Assembly: GCF_900141985.1 (NCBI RefSeq) | Contig: NZ_FQZK01000005.1 | Location: 299,590-363,589, forward strand | Direction: 5' to 3' | Source: Nocardiopsis flavescens | GTDB lineage: Bacteria > Actinomycetota > Actinomycetes > Streptosporangiales > Streptosporangiaceae | DNA: 64,000 bases | Part shown: positions 62,755 through 64,000 of the stretch, piece after piece | How the letters are laid out: each line of letters opens with the position of its first letter | Position numbering within the stretch: position 1 is the stretch's first letter | The notes under the pieces: model-generated | Told to the model about the DNA's origin: nothing | What the model saw: the letters and a program-made list of their open reading frames with translations, nothing else | Database searches by the model: none | Translations under genes and position numbers: made by a program

Positions 62755-64000
62755 GTGGCACGCATCGGCGACGGCGGGGACCTGCTGAAGTGCTCGTTCT
62801 GCGGCAAGAGCCAGAAGCAGGTGAAGAAGCTCATCGCCGGCCCCGGCGTGTACATCTGCGATGAGTGCATCGACCTCTGCAACGAGATCATCGAGGAGGA
62901 GCTCGCCGACTCCACCGAGCTCTCCTGGGATGCGTTGCCCAAGCCGCGGGAGATCTTCGAGTTCCTGGATTCGTATGTGATCGGTCAGGACCAGGCGAAG
63001 AAGGCGTTGTCGGTGGCGGTCTACAACCACTACAAGCGGGTGCGCTCGGAGGGGGAGCGCCCGGGTGGTGAGGATGTGGAGATCGCGAAGTCGAACATCC
63101 TGCTGTTGGGTCCGACGGGGTCGGGCAAGACGTTGTTGGCGCAGACGCTGGCGCGGATTCTGAACGTGCCTTTCGCGATCGCGGACGCGACGGCGCTGAC
63201 GGAGGCGGGGTATGTCGGTGAGGATGTGGAGAACATCCTGTTGAAGTTGATCCAGGCGGCCGATTACGACGTGAAGAAGGCCGAGACGGGGATCATCTAC
63301 ATCGACGAGGTGGACAAGGTCGCTCGTAAGAGTGAGAATCCCTCGATCACGCGTGATGTGTCGGGTGAGGGGGTGCAGCAGGCGTTGTTGAAGATCTTGG
63401 AGGGGACGACGGCGAGTGTGCCTCCCCAGGGTGGGCGCAAGCATCCGCACCAGGAGTTCATTCAGATCGATACGACGAATGTGTTGTTCATCTGTGGTGG
63501 GGCTTTCGCGGGGTTGGACAAGATCATCGAGTCGCGTACGGGGCGGCAGGGGATGGGGTTCAACGCGGTGTTGCGGTCGAAGGAGGAGTTGGCGGGGGGC
63601 GGTTTCGGTGAGGTGATGCCGGAGGACCTGTTGAAGTTCGGGATGATTCCGGAGTTCATCGGTCGGTTGCCGGTGATCACGAGTGTGCATGATCTGGATC
63701 GTGAGGCGTTGATCCGGATTCTGACGGAGCCGCGCAATGCGTTGGTGAAGCAGTATCAGCGGTTGTTCGAGTTGGACGGTGTGGGGTTGGAGTTCACGCC
63801 GGATGCTCTGGAGGCGATCGCTGAGCAGGGGATCATTCGGGGGACGGGTGCCCGGGGGTTGCGGGCGATCATCGAGGAGGTGTTGTTGTCGGTGATGTAC
63901 GAGGTTCCCTCGCGTGAGGATGTGGGTCGGGTGATCATTTCGCGGGAGACGGTGATCGACAACGTCAATCCCACGATCGTGCCGCGGACCCAGGTCGAGC
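62755..64000 (+). CDS. clpX: Clp protease ATP-binding subunit ClpX (3' end outside window)
   Basis: 415 codons are present and the gene runs off the end. The zinc-binding domain is [13 protein letters not shown] with CDECIDLC (residues of about 13-43). The AAA+ core has [17 protein letters not shown] (Walker A, near 118), [11 protein letters not shown] (pore loop), [15 protein letters not shown] (Walker B) and [13 protein letters not shown] (sensor 2). It unfolds substrates for ClpP1P2. The GTG start has GAGGAG seven bases upstream. Leucine codons change sharply from CTC/CTG to TTG at about 62935. Confidence 0.97.
   Translation, partial: MARIGDGGDLLKCSFCGKSQKQVKKLIAGPGVYICDECIDLCNEIIEEELADSTELSWDALPKPREIFEFLDSYVIGQDQAKKALSVAVYNHYKRVRSEGERPGGEDVEIAKSNILLLGPTGSGKTLLAQTLARILNVPFAIADATALTEAGYVGEDVENILLKLIQAADYDVKKAETGIIYIDEVDKVARKSENPSITRDVSGEGVQQALLKILEGTTASVPPQGGRKHPHQEFIQIDTTNVLFICGGAFAGLDKIIESRTGRQGMGFNAVLRSKEELAGGGFGEVMPEDLLKFGMIPEFIGRLPVITSVHDLDREALIRILTEPRNALVKQYQRLFELDGVGLEFTPDALEAIAEQGIIRGTGARGLRAIIEEVLLSVMYEVPSREDVGRVIISRETVIDNVNPTIVPRTQVE

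Noticed and set aside
62734..63690. A 318-codon frame opposite clpX
   Set aside because: It arises from the G+T-rich codon choice of clpX on the other strand; clpX is unmistakable.

Overview
The window is high-GC actinobacterial DNA. Gene order and products (BldD-type boxes, a Ser/Thr kinase with an extracellular sensor, a group II truncated globin, clpP1-clpP2-clpX after tig, an Rv2466c-like thioredoxin-fold protein, XRE/DUF397 pairs) suggest a filamentous actinomycete of the Streptosporangiales, possibly Nocardiopsis. The genus is an inference from gene content only. Coding is dense, third positions are almost always G or C, and intergenic hairpins usually lack long T runs.

Layout. (1) 0-4.8 kb is accessory. 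It holds a DUF397/XRE-DUF5753 pair, a sigma-region-4-like protein, a small membrane protein, the decayed C-terminal end of a tyrosine recombinase, a hypothetical protein, and tRNA-Arg(TCT). This looks like the remains of an integrative element. (2) 4.8-15.2 kb: tandem BldD-like boxes with a possible 18-residue peptide, the cobalamin gene cobD/cbiB, a secreted penicillin acylase, an NfeD-SPFH membrane pair, a quinone oxidoreductase and a receptor Ser/Thr kinase. (3) 15.4-22.1 kb: a DUF6504 gene behind a LexA-type SOS box, a GNAT acetyltransferase, a Tat-exported amidase, a BluB-CobT fusion, and a siroheme synthase/uroporphyrinogen methyltransferase. (4) 22.2-31.8 kb: two translationally coupled dynamin-like GTPases, a membrane diguanylate cyclase with a BldD-like box upstream, a DUF4192 protein and the ABC-F factor EttA.

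(5) 32-48 kb is mostly housekeeping: globin, thioesterase with a partly duplicated 3' end, prolyl oligopeptidase, HNH nuclease, FmdB zinc ribbon, ilvD, NERD protein, amidase, MFS transporter, malQ and pepN. (6) 48-58.6 kb: a thioredoxin-fold protein, three small proteins, aldehyde dehydrogenase, rpiB, a membrane SpoIIE-type phosphatase, mgtE, a catalytically degenerate M23-like protein, a [2Fe-2S] protein with an iron-box-like site, an ABC exporter and a nucleotidyltransferase. (7) 58.8-64 kb: tRNA-Gly, tRNA-Pro, then the proteostasis block tig, clpP1-clpP2 and clpX, with a ClgR-type box ahead of clpP1. clpX runs off the window end.

Genes acting together: cobD, bluB-cobT and the SUMT/siroheme gene supply steps of the tetrapyrrole/B12 pathway. 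ClpP1P2 and ClpX form one protease downstream of trigger factor. The BldD-type boxes, the diguanylate cyclase and the dynamin pair point towards developmental, c-di-GMP-linked control. Many genes have a -10-like hexamer six to eight bases before the start codon, suggesting leaderless transcripts. I found no CRISPR array, no intact insertion sequence and no complete new defence or biosynthetic system.
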